DNA from: Archegozetes longisetosus | Taxonomy: Eukaryota > Arthropoda > Arachnida > Sarcoptiformes > Trhypochthoniidae | Assembly: GCA_018873245.2 (NCBI GenBank) | Contig: JAEMBT020000002.1 | Coordinates: 12,212,001 to 12,276,000 of the forward strand | Direction of reading: 5' to 3' | DNA length: 64,000 bases | Part shown: piece by piece, positions 12,634 to 23,093 of the stretch | Position numbering within the stretch: position 1 is the stretch's first letter | Layout: the number at the start of each line of letters is the position of its first letter | The notes under the pieces: model-generated | Databases searched by the model: none | The model's input: the letters and a program-made list of their open reading frames with translations, nothing else | What the model was told of the DNA's origin: nothing | Program-made: the position numbers and the translations under genes

Positions 12634-14428
12634 ATGATTATTTTCATCACTAATATAGTCATTTTGCTTGTCTTATATCAAAGTATTAATGCTACGCCTT
12701 CCTGGAGACGATTTTACGGTAAAAATTAAGTTCAAAAATTTCAACATTTAATTTGCTTTATTAAATTTCAACTCATTCAATGATCGTTTGATTATAGACG
12801 TAGAAAATCTTACTGTAGAACCAGATTACAGGGCTGTGAAGCTTACATGGAATTATTATAATGAACACGGATTGACTGGCTTTAAGGTTAAGTAAGTCAT
12901 CAAATCTTCTTCTTCTTCTTCTTCTTTAATATTGATTCCGTTCCTTCCAATCGTAAGTAAACCAATTGAAAAATTACTCTTTCTATCATTTCAAGATTTT
13001 GTGAGATTTCCGCCTGGAATTCCAAAATCAGATGTCGAGAAAGATATTTGCGGTTATTATCGCCTCAAACAAGTCGTAAATTGTCTCATGAAGAGAGTCT
13101 ACATGACACTCATATTGATAGGTTGATTCATTTGAGTAGAGGCACATACGAGGCATCAATTTATGATTTGCGAATGCTTACCAATTATACGTTTAATGTC
13201 AGGGCAGACTTTGATTCGAGTAGCAGTTATGGCTTGTCATCCCGTTATCCTGTTTATGACAAAAATCCTTCACATACTTTTAGACCTCATACCACTTTAA
13301 CTGATTCTGACGACTTTCAGCGTAATGTAGTCGTAGAGACCAAAAGTTGTAAGTTATCAACATTTTAAAACTATTTTATATCTTATGTTAGCCATTACTT
13401 TAATGAGTCAATGAAAAAACATTTACAAAATCATTACAGTTTCTGCCCGAACGAGTCGTTGCTTAGCCAATACGTCGGATGTGATTGTGAACACTGGTCC
13501 ATATTTCAGCGGTAAGATAGCTGTGGAGGACGCTTATGACAATAGATGCTCTGTTTATGGCAATCGAAGCAGCACTCAAAATGTTTACACATTAACTATT
13601 CTTCATGATGTGTGCGGAAGCAAAATAATCGTAATAATTTTTTACTTTTATAAAAAAAAATACTCAATGACTTGCTGTAATGTAACGTAATAACAAAACT
13701 ACGGTCTCCTCTATTTCCTTCAATTATAGAATAATTCACGCATTGAAACAATGGTAATGGTTCATGAAAATAAAGAAATTTTAACACATAATTCTCGCCG
13801 GTTTTTGGTTGTCTGTAATTTCGTTCCCGAAACGTTCACTTTGACCGCGTCCGTTGCAGTGCCCACACACCTCTTGAAACGCAAATTTAAGACTGAAGAA
13901 AATCAAAGCCATTCAATTGAAAATAATGTTATTTCATCAAAACCTAATACCAATAGTGAGAGTGAAACTGATATGAATGAAAGAAGTAATGATATTTTCA
14001 CATTCGATCACTACAAACAACATAACGTAAGAGATTCTCGAATGTTAGCACATCAGGAGCACAGAATTCTCAACAGTAATAACAACAGTGGAAAAAATAT
14101 TACAGGTTTATCAAAATATCTTTTATTTTTGGTTCAAACAAATTTCATCATTTTTCAATTTGTTTATTTAGATCAATATTGGAATCAAATATTTTCTACA
14201 ATACTGTTTGTCATAAGTGGACTGATATTTTGTGTGATAGCGCTGTTGTGGTTCTCTACAACACCACAAATTAGTGATAAAAATAAGGAGTTAAAGACAT
14301 ACATATCAATGGGTTCTTCTTCGCCTTCAGCTGAGAAAAAATCAAACCAAAATAATGCTATTCTTAGTGTAAATGGTTCTCCTATTGCTTTAGTATCAAT
14401 CGATTCATTGGGGGAATCGTTCGCATAA
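12634..14428 (+). CDS. Secreted or type I membrane protein with FN3-like and ZP-like modules
   Basis: I do not recognise a named gene. Exons 12634-12718, 12798-12891, 12996-13348, 13440-13630 and 13730-14428 splice in frame to 473 residues. The first exon encodes a signal peptide (MIIFITNIVILLVLYQSINA). Residues about 30-120 form a fibronectin-III-like fold: VKLTWNYYNEHGLTGFKVKF, CEISAW with paired cysteines, and YEASIYDLRMLTNYTFNVRA as the closing strand motif. Next comes a module with cysteine spacing like a ZP-N domain: RCLANTSD, GPYFSGKIAVEDAYDNRCSV, YTLTILHDVCGSK and FLVVCNF. A polar linker, one C-terminal membrane segment (STILFVISGLIFCVIALLWF) and a cytosolic tail follow. A 66-nt segment at 14106-14171 has GT...AG ends and a length divisible by three, so it may be an optional intron (451 residues if removed). 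The family role is unknown; extracellular matrix or apical surface adhesion is a guess from the modules. It converges on TAF5. Confidence 0.8.
12906..12926 (+). repeat. (CTT)n tract in intron 2 of the FN3-ZP gene
   Basis: About seven CTT units lie just after the GTAAGT donor. It is a pyrimidine-rich intronic simple repeat with no further evidence of function. Confidence 0.8.
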
Positions 14429-14544
14429 TTAACTTATTTTATTTATACAATCAATTTTGTCACTCAAAAGCACTTATTTATATAAAAAAAAAGACAAAAA
14501 TTTGCACATCTGAACACATTGTGAAATTCTAAAAAAATTAAAAT

Positions 14545-17035
14545 TTAATGAAAAATACCCACTGAAAGAAGTAAATTTCTTCTTGTGAAATGAGTCGTCA
14601 AAATATATGTTGATTTAGTTCGGTATGAACCCAAAAGAAACTGTTCGCTATTATTCCTATAATGAATGGGTCACGAGTTTAGTAATTTATAGAAATTAAA
14701 TATTAAGAGATTCAAGCAATTACTTGACAAATGGTGTGTGAGTTATATTCAGTTCTTCAGTATCGATGTCATCGATCAATCCCTGAACGTCCCATAAATT
14801 GATGCAGTCATCGATTCCACCTGAAGCCAGAATTGCTCCTTCGAGACCACGACTGAAACTCAATGTATAGATAGTGTCGTGATGTCCCGATAATTCTGCT
14901 ATCAGATAACCAAATGATATGTCCCAAAATAGAATCTTTTTGTCAGAACCTGCTGAGGCCAAGTATCGGCCTGTATTCTCAAAGGCAAGTGCATAAATAT
15001 TCCCCTTGTGTCCAGTCATGTATCTAACACATTGACCATTGAGTACATCCCATAAACGCACAGAACGATCAGTAGATCCGGTCGCGATGTAATTGGAATT
15101 AGGATGAAATTGAACGCACTTTACGTGAAATATTAAAATAAATTGGTTTTTAATGTAATGTATGCTCAAATCTAAAAAGTGATGATCTTTTTATATGAAT
15201 ACATACGTCAACATCTGATATATGACCGGCAAAAAGTCTCAAAGGGTTGTATTGATCTGTTGCCCAAAGCCTTGCTGTTCTGTCGTGAGAACATGAGGCA
15301 AAATAATATCCATGAGGACTAAATTTGACGTCCCAAATAGGAAAACAGTGGCCTTTATAACAGCAAACATTAGTCCATGTCAATAAACTCCATAAACGAA
15401 CTATTCGTATGAAAATTTAATTTAATGAGTTACTATTAAAAAAAAAATAAAGCAATCATTAATTAATATCTCACTCGTTGCGTCTTCAGAACATGATAAA
15501 AGTAAGTCACGCGAAGGGCTAAAGCTGACCGCATAGACGGGTCCAGAATGTCCGTGAAGTACTTTGACATCAAACGTATTCTTGTCGTCCATCATTCGAT
15601 AGAGGACATCATCAACTTCTTTGTCAATCGTTTCTAACTCAGCGGACGGTTTCATGACTTTCAGTTTATTGGGCGAAAGCGGCCAAACTCTGACCACTGA
15701 ATCTGAAAAACCAGCCGCTAATAGAGTCGAATCTTCAGATATCTCTGCACAAATAGCTGCCATGTCATGATTTTGTTGTGCATTCAATAATGTGTAAAAA
15801 CAAATCGAAGGCAGAGTTTCTGGTCCCAACTTTAAGGCTCTGGCCGACTCTTTACGAGCTCTCATTTTATCCAATTGTTCGGAATCACGCAGTTCAGGCA
15901 GAGGGATTCGATTCAGAGGCGGAGCGTTCGGATCAGTTCTGGCCTTCTTTGCTTGAGTTATGTCCTTCTTGACTTTTTTCTTCTTTGGTTTTTCAAGTTC
16001 GGGTGCGTTCTCACCACCGGTCAATTCATCGATATCATTATCCGGAATATCGATTTTAAGATCTGGTTCTTTAAATAGTCCGTAAAAGACTTTGGTCTTG
16101 TTAGCGTCTCGTTTGGGTTCGCCCATCATTCCACCCGCAACTGACTCAACCTGATTCTTAGTTCGAGTCAGACCTTCATAAACATCTAAATATAAATGTT
16201 CTTGAATTATATTCTGAAAGATCGATGTGTTTTTTTTGCTTTTTTCCTGAAGAAAACGTTTCAAATAATTGTAACTGTCTCGAGACAGACGTAACGTAAA
16301 TAAATTCTGTTCAGAACGAAAATTATTGATGATTTCATTGTTTCCGTTCAAATGCTCTTTCTTTGTGACAATCGATAACTTTCTGATGTCTTCCGAATAA
16401 TAGTATTCTTGTTCTGATCCAAATTTATTCATGAAATTGATGGCCTGTTCTTCGTGTCCGTTGTAAACTAATTCGAGATACATGTGAACAAACACTGGAT
16501 ATAATAACAGAACTAGTTCGTGACGATAGGAATCGAGTGAGGATTCAATGAATTTTTTGAGATTATTATAATTGTCTTCATATATATCAGGGTCTCCTTC
16601 ACTCTTATAAGTCAGCAGAACATTTGATAAATTGTTTGCCGTTTCTCCGCTAGTAATACCTTTTACATCTTCTTCACTCAAAACACTTAATATCTGTGTT
16701 TCTTTTCTTAGCTGTGCCTCAGTTTCAAGAAAATTATTCTTCTTCAAGAACTGAAGAACTGCCAAAACAGTATTTTTGTCCACGTTATTATTACTAGCAC
16801 TTTTGTCACTATTATTATCACGTTCATTATTATTAGTATTATTACTGTTGTTGCTGTTATTGTTATTACTATTATTTTGATCCATCGGCTTGTCATCCAT
16901 TGATGTATCATTTGAAGTATTCGTTGGATTGATCGATGAATTAATTGTGTTTACATTGATTACATTTGTATCATTGTTACTCTTATTAATTGTGGGATTC
17001 ACTGCTTCCAAGAGATCACTCTCTAATTCATCCAT
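14545..17035 (-). CDS. TAF5: Transcription initiation factor TFIID subunit 5 (TAF5), 4 exons
   Basis: TAF5 is a scaffold of TFIID, the complex that recognises core promoters. Exons on the complement are 15475-17035, 15207-15400, 14724-15118 and 14545-14656, giving 753 residues; introns are 67-88 bp. An Asn/Ser-rich N terminus comes first. A LisH region (TVLAVLQFLKKNNFLETEAQ) and the TAF5 NTD2 domain (DPDIYEDNYNNLKKFI, YPVFVHMYLELVYNGHEEQA) follow. After a Lys-rich linker come six WD40 repeats, for example VLHGHSGPVYAVSFSPSRDL, GYYFASCSHDRTARLWATDQ and FHPNSNYIATGSTDRSVRLW. The short last exon gives EQFLLGSYRTKST and THFTRRNLLLSVG, matching the conserved TAF5 C terminus. The ATG at 17035 follows an AT-rich leader and faces MRM3 head to head across about 320 bp. 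Confidence 0.96.
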
Positions 17036-17359
17036 TTTTTAAAAATCTTTAAATTGTTGTATTAATAAAATATTTTAATTTAAATAATGAGCTAAATTCA
17101 ATTAAATCACAATAAAATTACTGCTTTGAAAACTAGTGCTCACGAATCATTGCATTAAAACCTTTGCCTAGATCATCATTTAAAACCTGTTAAACATCGC
17201 TATTTTCTAGTCGAAGATAAGCGGTTTTAGCAATTATTTTATTATATTTTTAGTCGTGAGACGTAATTGATTTTTAATCAAAACAAAGTACATGTGATTT
17301 CTGAAGAAAATTCGATTAAAATCAATTTCAATTTTGGAGTGGTTTTAAATAACAAAGAA
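17036..17359. promoter_or_regulatory. Shared upstream region of TAF5 (-) and MRM3 (+)
   Basis: A 324-bp head-to-head spacer that must hold both 5' leaders and promoters. No TATA box is obvious in either direction. A bidirectional promoter is inferred from spacing alone. Confidence 0.5.
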
Positions 17360-19044
17360 ATGTTTAGTTTAAGAAATTTATCACAAATAAGTGTTAATTC
17401 GTTCATGAGAATCAGATGCGAATCGAAGTCATCAATAAACAAGACAATAATTAGACTGAAACGGCATGTATTCCATCGAAGACCAGTCAAAGTATTGACT
17501 GACTCAGGAGAAGACTATATAAAACATTACTCATATCGAGAACCGATCAGTTCTGCTGAACACGAAATCAATTTGAACGATATAAAAGGAGATAAGTCTT
17601 TTAACCAATACTATGACGAAGGATTAGGTCATGAATTCGATGATCAAAGTAAACGTGATTTCAAAGAATTTAGTAGAAATAGATTTAGAGATAGAACTTT
17701 TAATAATGACAATGAATTTGATGGCAAAATAGAAGACAACGACAGAGTCTTTGCTAATAACATGAGGAGTTTCGCCAAGAAAAATGAGAAACCAGAAACA
17801 AAAAAAGAACGAAATGAAGAACAAGCAAAACGAAGTGAAGAACGAGCAAAACAAAAAGAAAAAGGTTCAGTCAAACAAAAGTATTAAAAGAACTTAAGCC
17901 ACGACTAGACGGAATTCCTGTTTATGAGAAATTAGGCGAAGATAACAAAGAATTCTTGTAAGTTCTACAATGACTGATAGATTAAAATATACGTCATTAT
18001 TGACTTTCGTTACAATTGTATCAAAATTATAGATCTTTGATGTCAAACATGAAAATGAGAAAAAGACGCGAAAAATTAAATTTGATGATATTGGAAGGAA
18101 AAAGATTAATAACCGATGCAATCAATGCTGGAGTTAAAGTTAAGAACATTTATTTCACTAAAGAAGAAACTTTGGTCGGAATTCCAAATCTCATGGAAAT
18201 GTCTTCAAAAGGAGTTCCATTGAAGAAAGTTTTTTACAGAGATATGAAACTATTCAGTGAAGTCGTCACATGTCCTGGAGTTATGGCGTTATGTGAAAGG
18301 CCTGATAAAGAATTTAATTTGAATCCATTATACAATGAACGCAGATTACCGCTTATATTGATTGGCGATAATATCAGAGACCCTGGAAATCTCGGAACTA
18401 TGATTCGAACGGCTGCTGCGGTTGGTATCGAAAAGTTAATCCTAACTAAAGGATGTGTTGATGCCTGGGATTCGAAAGTATTGAGGTCTGGCGCGGGAGC
18501 ACACTTCAGATTACCTATTATTAGTGATGTCGAATGGCCACTAATTTTCAATCACATCCCTATCGATAAACCTTTTGATCTGTTCATCGCTGAATCAAAT
18601 GAAGATTTCGATCAAAAAGACATCAATAAATTGAATAAAAATTCTATCACTGAAACAGATATACCTTTGCATACAATCAATACTATTAAGAAAGAGATAG
18701 ACTTGGAGACAGACGAAATAGTTTTGTGCGACGATTCATACAACGAAACAAATGATGAACTCATCAAATATAGGAGTCCTTCGATTGAATCCAGCATTTA
18801 TAGTGACACAAAATTTTTTGCATTAGGCACTGAAAGACCGAGTGTTCTCGTCATAGGAGGAGAAACACACGGATTGAGTAATCAGTCATACAAGTTCGCG
18901 TATGATTACATCGGAAGGAGAATTAAAATACCACTTGCTTTTGGAGTCGACAGTTTGAACAGTGCTGTCGCGGCTGCTGTTATACTTTATGAGATGCAAA
19001 GACAATTTCATTTGAATTGCAACACAACTAATAATCAGTTATAG
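17360..19044 (+). CDS. MRM3: Mitochondrial 16S rRNA 2'-O-methyltransferase (MRM3/RNMTL1), with an apparent 1-base frameshift
   Basis: MRM3 is a SpoU/TrmH-class enzyme that methylates a ribose in the peptidyl-transferase A-loop of mitochondrial large-subunit rRNA. Exons are 17360-17957 and 18033-19044. The start MFSLRNLSQISVNSFMRIRC looks like a mitochondrial targeting peptide. After a basic, Lys/Glu-rich stretch the frame slips near 17877-17880: one extra A in the AAAA run would join KGSVKQK to VLKELKPRLDGIPVYEKLGE, which leads in frame into the second exon (MILEGKRLITDA). The catalytic SpoU knot is complete: NIRDPGNLGTMIRTAAAVG (motif 1), SVLVIGGETHGLS (motif 2) and IPLAFGVDSLNSAVAAAVIL (motif 3). 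A roughly 70-residue acidic insert precedes motif 2; the human protein also has an insert there. Corrected length is about 536 residues (human 420). Its 3' end nearly abuts MRPL16. Confidence 0.93.
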
Positions 19045-19171
19045 ATCACTTAATTATTTAATCTAATCATTAATTAAACTTAATGAAACTTTTGACAATT
19101 TTATAATTCTGTTCATTTGTGTGTAGATTGTTTGATGAAATAATAAACTAGTAATGATACAAATGACTAAT

Positions 19172-20592
19172 TTATTCATATTTTCCAAACCATCTCTTAT
19201 CATAAGGACTGGTCCACTTATGACATCCTTGCATATTAAGCTTAACTACTCTTTCAAATGTGAAAGGGTTTATATTTTTTTCCTTGATTTCGTCATCTTC
19301 TTTCTTCCATTGGTCGAGCATTTCTTGACTGACAGAGAATGCATCGCATGGCAGTCGTCTCGCGATAGATTCGAGAAAATATTGACAATCTTCGAACTCA
19401 ATTCGACCACCGATTTCGACAATAACATGACCAGCTCTGATAGGAGTCACATAATGATGAATACTAGACTTTCCTCCACCCATGCGCTTTCCCTGACTCT
19501 AATGACAAAGACCACCTTTAATTTGATTCAACATTTTTCGATATAATATAATGAAAATGACAAACCTTTTTAGAGACTGGTTTCCAGGGGGGCTCTATTC
19601 TCCAAACGGCAAACATTTTAGTTGTATCCATATGTTTATTAACAACATTTCTTATTAAACTGATGTGATCCATAGTTAATTGAGCACCAGTTAAGGCCTT
19701 AATACAAATTAATCATCGATAAAAACATATCAATATCTAAAAATGTAGATTTATAGTAAGATAACATACAATTAGACCGAACTGTTTATAAATCAATTCA
19801 TTATTAATCATTTCAGGTCCTCTCATATCGTACCAAGCTCTCTCGAACTTTCGAGGTCTGACTCCGTGCCAGTTCGGAATCGGTTCCAATGCTATTAATG
19901 ATCTCTCTTCTTCAGGTGGAAGTTCTATGTCTAAATATTAGATTAACATAACTTATAAGCCATTATTTAATAATAAAAATGAAGAATAATCGAGTGAAAA
20001 ATATATTTGAACTCAAGTTTGTCGAACATGACTTGTAAACCTTTCCATAATTCTGTTTTACTGACCTCAAGGTGAATCAATTCAAAATTTTATTTGAGGT
20101 TACATTGGTTTTAAACATATCTGACTTTTCAATATTTCTAAAACTGTAGTGATTGACACATTCGTTTATTTACCTTAAGACACATATATATGTCTTAAGG
20201 TAAATAAACGAATATATATACATAATAATTACTAAATAATTTAGCTAAAACGAAGCTATTAATAGATCTCGGTTAAATTTGATTTTCAGGGTCAATAATT
20301 AGATCAAATCATCGATTGCGTCGATAACTACAGGATTAGCAAAATTTGGATTCAATTTAACGTTAAATATACTCAAAATCGCAAAATAACTATCGATAAG
20401 GTTTGACACCTTATGAGCAATGAGGTCAACAAAGAATCGCAGAATTAGGTTCTTGTTCGCAAACTCTGATTAGGTCATAGATGTCATACTTTGCAGATTC
20501 GGCGGAACTGGCCAAAACTTTCGGCCGCGACTTGATATCATCATAATTGGATTAGCCGTTAATTTAAGTTTTGACAGAAAGTAGCTTGCCAT
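19172..20592 (-). CDS. MRPL16: Mitochondrial ribosomal protein L16 (bL16m), 4 exons
   Basis: bL16m is a component of the mitochondrial large ribosomal subunit near the A-site. Complement exons are 20490-20592, 19770-19930, 19566-19697 and 19172-19498, giving 240 residues (human 251). The first exon is far upstream and short. It encodes a presequence-like MASYFLSKLKLTANPIMMIS followed by FWPVPPNLQN, which aligns with the human PVPTFEDVSIPE segment and splices in phase to IELPPEEE. Core motifs include RAWYDMRGPE, ALTGAQLTMDHISLIRN, MFAVWRIEPPWKPVSKKSQG, KRMGGGKSSIHHYVTPIRAG and FERVVKLNMQG. Intron 1 (559 bp) contains a perfect 23-bp inverted repeat. The gene is head to head with iPGM (313 bp) and tail to tail with MRM3. 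Confidence 0.94.
20160..20213. repeat. Perfect 23-bp inverted repeat in MRPL16 intron 1
   Basis: Left arm 20160-20182 and right arm 20191-20213 are exact reverse complements around the 8-nt spacer CATATATA. The arm contains TTTACCTTAAGACA. The RNA could fold into a very stable hairpin on either strand. It may be the remains of a small foldback transposon or a functional hairpin; nothing coding overlaps it. Confidence 0.9.
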
Positions 20593-20905
20593 TTTACTAT
20601 CTTTGAACTATTGATTGTATTCAAACACAAATCAATTGATTTATTAACTAAGAAACTAAAGTTAGTTCGGCTTCGATTAAAGATATTTTGAAAACATAAA
20701 CATTGAGAGCATTAGAACGTGACTGTTTTGAGCGCCACTTGTTGTCAAATAAAGCAAAACTGACAATAAAATTTCTAACTCTCACTTATCCTTCACATTG
20801 ACATTGAGTGTGAGGCTTCAAAACTCTCGTTAGAAAGCGGAAAAGCGGTTGTCTTTCACAAAATTTCCTCAAGACGTAGTCTTAAATATTGACAATAATT
20901 GAAAA
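20593..20905. promoter_or_regulatory. Shared upstream region of MRPL16 (-) and iPGM (+)
   Basis: A 313-bp head-to-head spacer that should contain both 5' leaders and promoters. No TATA box is obvious. A bidirectional promoter is inferred from spacing. Confidence 0.5.
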
Positions 20906-22688
20906 ATGTCGTCAAAAGTGTGTCTAATAGTGATCGATGGCTGGGGCGTCACTAATGAACTGGAAGGCAACGCGATCGCGAACGCTAGTACACCAGTAAT
21001 GGACCAGTTGGCAAAAGCTGAAGGACAATACGTCACTTTAGACGCATCGGGCTTGGCCGTTGGACTACCTCATGGACTTATGGGCAACAGTGAAGTCGGA
21101 CACTTGAATATAGGCGCCGGTCGTGTCATATATCAAGATATCGTTAGAATTAATTTAGACGTTGAAAATAAGGTTTGGTTTCACTTTTAATTATCAGTAA
21201 AATTGATTTCATATCAATTTTTGTTTTATCGTTTAATTCACATTAATATTCGTATTAGGGGCATATTAAATATCAGTTTCTTATCATCAGAATAGTTAAC
21301 AGTTATGCATATTTTGATTATTCAAATACTTTTATGACATTTATTGATATATTATTAGAGTTTATGTTAATCCAAATTAAAATAGTATCCGATTGATTTA
21401 TTTTTCCGATTATTTTCAGGACATTTACAATAACCCAAACTTTGTTGATGCATGTAATCGAGCGATTAATACTTCTGGAGGACGTCTTCATTTGTTGGGT
21501 TTGATCAGTGATGGTGGCGTTCACGCTCATATCAACCATTTGTTTGCGCTTCTTGAAGGCGCAAAAGTCAATAAAGTTCCGCAAACTTTCATTCATTTTT
21601 TCTCGGACGGTCGCGACACGAGTCCGACCAGTGGTACAGGTTATGTACAACAAGTGATTGACAAGACAAAAGAGCTCGGTTACGGATCATTGAGTAGCAT
21701 TATGGGAAGATATTACGCTATGGATCGCGACAAGAGATGGGAAAGAATTCAAGTCGCATACGAGGGTCTTATTGAAGGAAAAGGAGAAAAGACTAGTCTT
21801 GAGGAAGCTGTGAATGTCATCAACAGAAGTTATTCCGAAGGAGTCACCGATGAGTTTTTGAAGCCTATCATTATCAACGAAAACGGTTTGATTAAAGAAA
21901 ACGATACACTTGTTTTCATCAATTACAGAGCAGACAGAATGAGACAAATCAATGAAACACTTGGAGTCGAACAGCACTTCGATCCACCGAAAAATATTCC
22001 AAATAATCTAAAACAATATACAATGACTCAATACAAAAAAGAGTTTCCTTTTGCTAATCTTTATCCGCCTATCGTTCCCAAGAATGTTTTGGCAGAAGTA
22101 ATAAGCAGTAAAGGATGGTCTCAGTATCATTGCGCCGAAACCGAAAAGTACGCTCACGTGACTTTTTTCTTTAATGGTGGACAAGAAAAGGCTTTCCCTC
22201 TCGAAGACCGAGAAATGGTTCCTTCACCAAAAGTGGCCACTTATGATCTTCAGCCAGAAATGAGTTGCAAAGGAGTGGCGGAAGCACTCGCGAAGGCTAT
22301 CTCAAGTCAGAAGTATCCGTTCGTGATGTGCAACTTTGCTCCACCAGATATGGTCGGACACACCGGAAAATATGAGGCAGCAGTCAAAGCATGTACGGCG
22401 ACCGATGAAGCGATTGGAATCGTGAAGCAGGCGTGTGAACAAAATAATTACGTAATGTTGGTGACAGCAGATCACGGAAACGCTGAAAAGATGTTCGACG
22501 ACAAGAAAGGTCCGCATACGGCACACACCACTAATAGAGTCCCTTTCCTTATGACTAACACTGATAAGAAATTTGGCAACATATTGCATAACGCGGCTTT
22601 ATGTGATGTCGCGCCCACTGTTCTTGACTTACTTGGTATTGAAACACCTGAAAAGGACATGACTGGAAAGTCTCTTCTAGAGCATTAG
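20906..22688 (+). CDS. iPGM: 2,3-bisphosphoglycerate-independent phosphoglycerate mutase (iPGM), 2 exons
   Basis: iPGM interconverts 3- and 2-phosphoglycerate in glycolysis and gluconeogenesis through a phosphoserine enzyme and two divalent metal ions; it is unrelated to the cofactor-dependent enzyme of vertebrates. Exons 20906-21172 and 21420-22688 give 511 residues, the usual length for the family. Residue positions 10 and about 60-70 show DGWG (metal ligand Asp) and [16 protein letters not shown] with the nucleophilic Ser. The second exon has [74 protein letters not shown] and [10 protein letters not shown], all catalytic or metal-binding segments. All key residues appear present. Among animals the enzyme is best known from nematodes. 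Confidence 0.97.
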
Positions 22689-23093
22689 CTTAGTTCAATA
22701 GTCAAGGGTCTAATCGATAAATATTAAATTATTTATAAATTATACATTCACGTGTTATTCGTATGAAATACTCTATTGAGTTCTAGTTTAGTGGAAGGCT
22801 TTAGATTTTATGATCAAATATAGAACTATTGATAATTTAAGTGAATCTTTAATTCTTTAATCAAAATAATTGTATAATTATTGATGAAAAATGTTAAGTG
22901 TTGAAATTTTATCAATTTTACAAATAATAATTAGGTTACCTGGGAAGAAACTTCAACCATAAATCCAATCATTTGATTCTCATTTTATTGAATATTGTGC
23001 GAATGTCCGGTTTTTATTCATAAAACTTGATTATGAAGTACTTATAATCAGTATTTAACTATAAATAATTATTAGAATAAAATAATCGCAATT
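22689..23093. other. Convergent 3' spacer between iPGM and the tetraspanin
   Basis: AT-rich tail-to-tail spacer that should contain both polyadenylation sites. No reading frame or structured element is seen. Confidence 0.6.
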
